Shown here: one piece after another, positions 61,002-64,000 of the stretch | How the letters are laid out: each line of letters opens with the position of its first letter | Numbering within the stretch: the first letter of the stretch is position 1 | Assembly (NCBI GenBank): GCA_017527155.1 | Contig: JAFXQI010000012.1 | Coordinates: 31,793-95,792, forward strand | Source: Kiritimatiellia bacterium | GTDB taxonomy: Bacteria > Verrucomicrobiota > Kiritimatiellia > CAIQIC01 > Lenti-01 | Reading direction: 5' to 3' | DNA length: 64,000 nucleotides | Made by a program: the position numbers and the translations under genes | Notes under the pieces: generated by a model | What the model was told of the DNA's origin: nothing | Database searches by the model: none | The model's input: only the letters and a program-made list of their open reading frames with translations

Positions 61002-61030
61002 TTGAGGGGGGGAGGGGAATGGGGTATATG
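61002..61030 (+). promoter_or_regulatory. Possible promoter of the amylase gene
   Basis: TTGAGG (61002-61007), 17-bp spacer, TATATG (61025-61030), 57 bp before the start codon. Confidence 0.45.
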
Positions 61031-61086
61031 GTGGAGGTACAACGGGCCGGAATACGGTTTCCGGCCGGAGACGCAGGAGACGTGGC

Positions 61087-64000
61087 ATGAAAACACGGTT
61101 TGGCATGTGGATGGCGGCGCGCTTGGCGGCGCTGGCGGCGGGGGTGTGGTTTGCGGCGGCGGGCAGCGTCCGGGCGGAAGCCATTTTGCAGGTGTTCAAC
61201 CAGAGCCACAACGAGATCGCGGCGCGGCTGCCGGAAATCGCCGAGGCCGGGTACACCGCGCTGTGGGTGCCGCCCCCGACGAAGGCCAATGGCGGGATGA
61301 GCGTGGGGTACGACTTGAACGACCCGTTCGACATCGGGAACAGCGACCTGCGCGGCACCTGGAGCACGCGCTACGGGGTGGAGGCGGACCTGCACAACCT
61401 CATCGAGATGTGCCACCGGTTCGGGATGCGGGTGTATTTCGACAATGTGATGAACCACCGGTCGTACGACGTGCCGGGGTACAACGAGTCGACGCCCATC
61501 GACGTGTATCCGGGGATGTGCGCGGAGGATTTCCATCTGCGCACGACGTCGGACGGCTTCTACCGCAAGTGGGACAACGTCCGCAGCTGGGACGACGAGT
61601 GGCAGGTGATGTTCCTGGGCCTCTCGGACCTGCTCGACATCGCGCACGAGACGCCCAACCAGAACTTCGGCGCGCACGAGGGCGACTGGCACGACAAGCC
61701 GCGGTTCGTGCGGCATCCGAAGAATCCGGAGTACTACGACTGGGACCCGGACGGGAACGTGATCGGCTTCGGCCCGGAGAACGGGCTGACGGTGGACGAC
61801 ATCGCCGCGAACCCCGACAAGTACAGCGAGGACGTCGGCGGCTACCTCTGCCGCGCGGTCCGCTGGCTGGTCGACCGCACGCGCGTGGACGGCCTGCGCC
61901 TGGACGCGGTGAAGCACGTGCCGTACTATTTCTTCGGCGCGCAGAACGACGACGGCAGTTTCGACGGCTACGTGGGGAACGTGCAGCTGCAGTTCAACCG
62001 CACGCGCGGCTTCGCCGACCGCAACAACCGCGACAGCGTGTTCGACAGCGACGCCCGCCGCAACGACGCGATGCTCTTCGGCGAGCACCTGGGTTCACCC
62101 CCGCCGCAGGGGCCCTACGTCGCCGCCGGGATGCGCCTGGTGGACGACCGGCTGCGCAACGAGCTGAACTGGCGCTTCGGCGCGAACGACCTCTGGGGCT
62201 TCGACCACGACGGCGCCGGCAGCGACCTCGGCAGCGCCTGTGGCGTGATGCACGCGCAGAGCCACGACAACGACTACGTGGACCGCAAGCCGCTCCACCA
62301 CGCGTTCTACTTCATGCACCGGGGCCTCGGCCTGGTCTATTCGGACGGCAACAACCACGCGGCGACGCTCACGGGCTCCGGCGGCGCGTTCCCGCGCTGG
62401 GCGCAGACGGACTTCCTGGGCCAGTGGGGCCAGAAGCAGATCCCGACGCTGCTGCACGCACACGAGAATTTCGCCCGCTACGACCAGATCCCGATGGAGA
62501 CGTACGAGAACGGCAACTTCATCGCCTGGCAGCGCGGCGGCGGCGACAGCTGGGCCACGATGCTGTTCATGCTGAATTCGTCGTGGGACTGGTGGCAGCC
62601 GACCCACGTCCTCGGGTCCTTCCCGCGCGACGCCTGGCTCTACGACTACGCCTCGGACATGTACATGCCCTACTTCGTCAACGAGGGCCCCGCCGCCGAC
62701 TACGCCTGGGGCGGCGACCTCCAGGACGGCAACGTCAACCTCCCCAACAACGCCTACGCGATCTGGTCGTGGAAGAATCCCGACCCCTCGGGCCTCTTCC
62801 CCTCGCCCTATCCCGACTGCTTCGTGAACGCGGACGACCGGGTCATCGCGCCGGATTCGCGCGTGATCACGATCCTGGAGGACGGCAAGGTGGTCGATCC
62901 GGTCCTGGTGGTCCGCAAGGACGGCGCGGACGGCGACCCGGACTTCAACCCCTACAACGTCGCCGACACCAACGCGGAGGACTACGCCTACACGATCGCC
63001 CTCCCGCGCGTGACGGGCGGCACGAACGTGACGCTGGCGGTCAAGGCGGACGGCTCCGCGGAGCGCCTGCTCCTGCGCCTCGACGGCGGCATGGACTTCG
63101 GCAACCACGACCCGGACAACGTCGGCGGCCACGGCTGGGGCCACTACTGGGAGCAGCAGAGCTGGGACACGGAGGACGCGGTGGACCGCCCCGACTGGCG
63201 CGACTACCCGCCGGGCTCGGCGCACGATTTCTTCCTCGGCTTCGAGGAGGGCGCGGACTACTTCACCCGCCGCATCTGGAGCGAGAAGTTCGCGGCCGCG
63301 GATTCCGACTTCTGCAAGATCGGCACGCAGGGCGCGACGACCTACGAAATCAAGCCCGGCGCGACCAACGTGTACCAGCCGGAGAGCAAGTACGAGGGGC
63401 CGAGCGTCGAGGCGCCGGACTTCGTCTGGCACAACCCGTCGGCGGAGACCGAATCGGTGCCGAAGTCGAAGGCCGCGAAGGCCGCCGCGCGCGCGGCCGC
63501 CCCGCGGGCGCGGGCCGTCCCGCGCGCCTCTGCGACGTGGGTCGGCGCGACCTACATCTTCGCGGACGGCTGGTACAAGGGCGACGGGCAGACGCACGAC
63601 GAGTGGTCCCCGGCGGCCTTCCAGGGCGCGAACCTGGGCAAGGTGTCCGGGTCCATTTCCTTCGGCGGCCAGTGCCAGACCTGCGGCGAGGGTGACGGCG
63701 AGAACAACCCCGCGCGCGCCTGCTACAACATCCTTTCCGGCGGCACCGTCGTGCAGAACGGCCACTCCACGCTCTACTGGTACGACTACAAGGACAACAA
63801 CAACTGGTTCGAGAGCCGCACCGGCAACTCGGGCGAATGGAAGACTATCGACATCGACGTCTCCGGCCTCGCCGACGGCCAGTACACGCTCTCCGTCTGG
63901 TTCGAGGCGGACGGCGACGGCTGCGTCATCTACGACAACAACGGCGGCGCCAACTACAACGCGACCTTCACCGTCGGCGAAGGCGGCGGCGGCGGCGGCG
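61087..64000 (+). CDS. Secreted GH13 alpha-amylase, incomplete at window edge
   Basis: Exported alpha-glucan hydrolase; 971 codons are visible and the frame is still open at the edge. Signal peptide at about 1-30 (MKTRFGMWMAARLAALAAGV, then FAAAGSVRA). The GH13 barrel is complete: region I FDNVMNH (119-124), region II GLRLDAVKH with nucleophile D273, region III LFGEH with acid E333, and region IV SHDND with D394. Beta-rich C-terminal domains follow to the edge, including QSWDTEDAVDRPDW and GQCQTCGEGDGENN, then an Ala-rich linker and a Gly-rich stretch. Start ATG lies after GCAGGAGACGTGGC. Together with the esterase at 29493-30587 it suggests starch use; the final domain is unseen. Confidence 0.93.
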   Translation, partial: MKTRFGMWMAARLAALAAGVWFAAAGSVRAEAILQVFNQSHNEIAARLPEIAEAGYTALWVPPPTKANGGMSVGYDLNDPFDIGNSDLRGTWSTRYGVEADLHNLIEMCHRFGMRVYFDNVMNHRSYDVPGYNESTPIDVYPGMCAEDFHLRTTSDGFYRKWDNVRSWDDEWQVMFLGLSDLLDIAHETPNQNFGAHEGDWHDKPRFVRHPKNPEYYDWDPDGNVIGFGPENGLTVDDIAANPDKYSEDVGGYLCRAVRWLVDRTRVDGLRLDAVKHVPYYFFGAQNDDGSFDGYVGNVQLQFNRTRGFADRNNRDSVFDSDARRNDAMLFGEHLGSPPPQGPYVAAGMRLVDDRLRNELNWRFGANDLWGFDHDGAGSDLGSACGVMHAQSHDNDYVDRKPLHHAFYFMHRGLGLVYSDGNNHAATLTGSGGAFPRWAQTDFLGQWGQKQIPTLLHAHENFARYDQIPMETYENGNFIAWQRGGGDSWATMLFMLNSSWDWWQPTHVLGSFPRDAWLYDYASDMYMPYFVNEGPAADYAWGGDLQDGNVNLPNNAYAIWSWKNPDPSGLFPSPYPDCFVNADDRVIAPDSRVITILEDGKVVDPVLVVRKDGADGDPDFNPYNVADTNAEDYAYTIALPRVTGGTNVTLAVKADGSAERLLLRLDGGMDFGNHDPDNVGGHGWGHYWEQQSWDTEDAVDRPDWRDYPPGSAHDFFLGFEEGADYFTRRIWSEKFAAADSDFCKIGTQGATTYEIKPGATNVYQPESKYEGPSVEAPDFVWHNPSAETESVPKSKAAKAAARAAAPRARAVPRASATWVGATYIFADGWYKGDGQTHDEWSPAAFQGANLGKVSGSISFGGQCQTCGEGDGENNPARACYNILSGGTVVQNGHSTLYWYDYKDNNNWFESRTGNSGEWKTIDIDVSGLADGQYTLSVWFEADGDGCVIYDNNGGANYNATFTVGEGGGGGG

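Larger units (their letters stand above)
60653..61086. other. Divergent intergenic region with repeat C and a promoter
   Basis: A 434-bp gap between the LUD gene and the amylase gene. It holds the family C copy at 60847-60914, purine-rich sequence and a promoter at 61002-61030. No gene supported. Confidence 0.7.

Noticed and set aside
60653..61086. Small peptide genes beginning ATGAA at family C copies
   Set aside because: ATGAA recurs in reverse at most C copies, but the following residues are not conserved and no ribosome sites are present.

Overview
The window is high-GC bacterial DNA carrying about 42 protein genes, two tRNA genes, one decayed insertion sequence and an unusual load of short intergenic repeats. 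The best lineage clue is a five-gene operon at 33057-40708. Its order and protein features match the Amuc_1102-1101-1100-1099-1098 pilus-like cluster known from Akkermansia. Together with the other genes this suggests a Gram-negative, probably anaerobic member of the PVC superphylum (Verrucomicrobiota or Kiritimatiellota). That placement is an inference.

Layout. 4-3183: NfnAB-type ferredoxin/NAD(P)H transhydrogenase and an RluD-type pseudouridine synthase. 3651-6558 (minus): phosphodiesterase, RadC, glycosyltransferase and a coiled-coil protein. 7039-14661 (minus): U32-like protein, UDP-glucose pyrophosphorylase, zinc-ribbon membrane protein, solute-binding protein with a TPR-like partner, and MlaE. 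14898-21999: an M20 peptidase, then glycosyltransferases and methyltransferases interrupted by an IS with a 16-bp target duplication. 22030-32533 (minus): MutS, a phospholipase D-like protein, a secreted multidomain protein, an unknown protein, an esterase with a starch-binding-like domain, and a Na/Pi symporter-PhoU fusion. 33057-40708 (plus): the pilus-like operon, ended by a clear terminator. 40818-43044: DUF364 protein and MreB. 43125-56181: an extracellular-polysaccharide locus with LicD, five glycosyltransferases or related enzymes, two acyltransferases, a Wzy-like polymerase/ligase, a membrane sulfatase-like enzyme and a MurJ/Wzx-like flippase. 56251-60652: tRNA-Leu, MurB, a P-loop kinase, an unknown protein, tRNA-Thr and a LUD-domain protein. 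61087 to the edge: a large secreted GH13 alpha-amylase, incomplete.

The most striking signal is non-coding. Two intergenic arrays (13730-13860 and 32646-32800) hold five and six copies of the 15-bp palindrome TTCCAATSATTGGAA and variants. Centre-to-centre distances take only two values, 22 bp or 30-31 bp, that is about two or three helical turns. This grammar, shared by two unrelated loci, suggests a same-face cooperative DNA-binding system or phased curved DNA upstream of genes. Three further dispersed, hairpin-forming repeat families (A, B and C) fill most other long gaps and often sit side by side. One copy of family A lies inside the 5' end of a coding sequence.

Many genes are translationally coupled through GTGA or ATGA overlaps, which supports the GTG starts chosen for radC, the pseudouridine synthase and the esterase.
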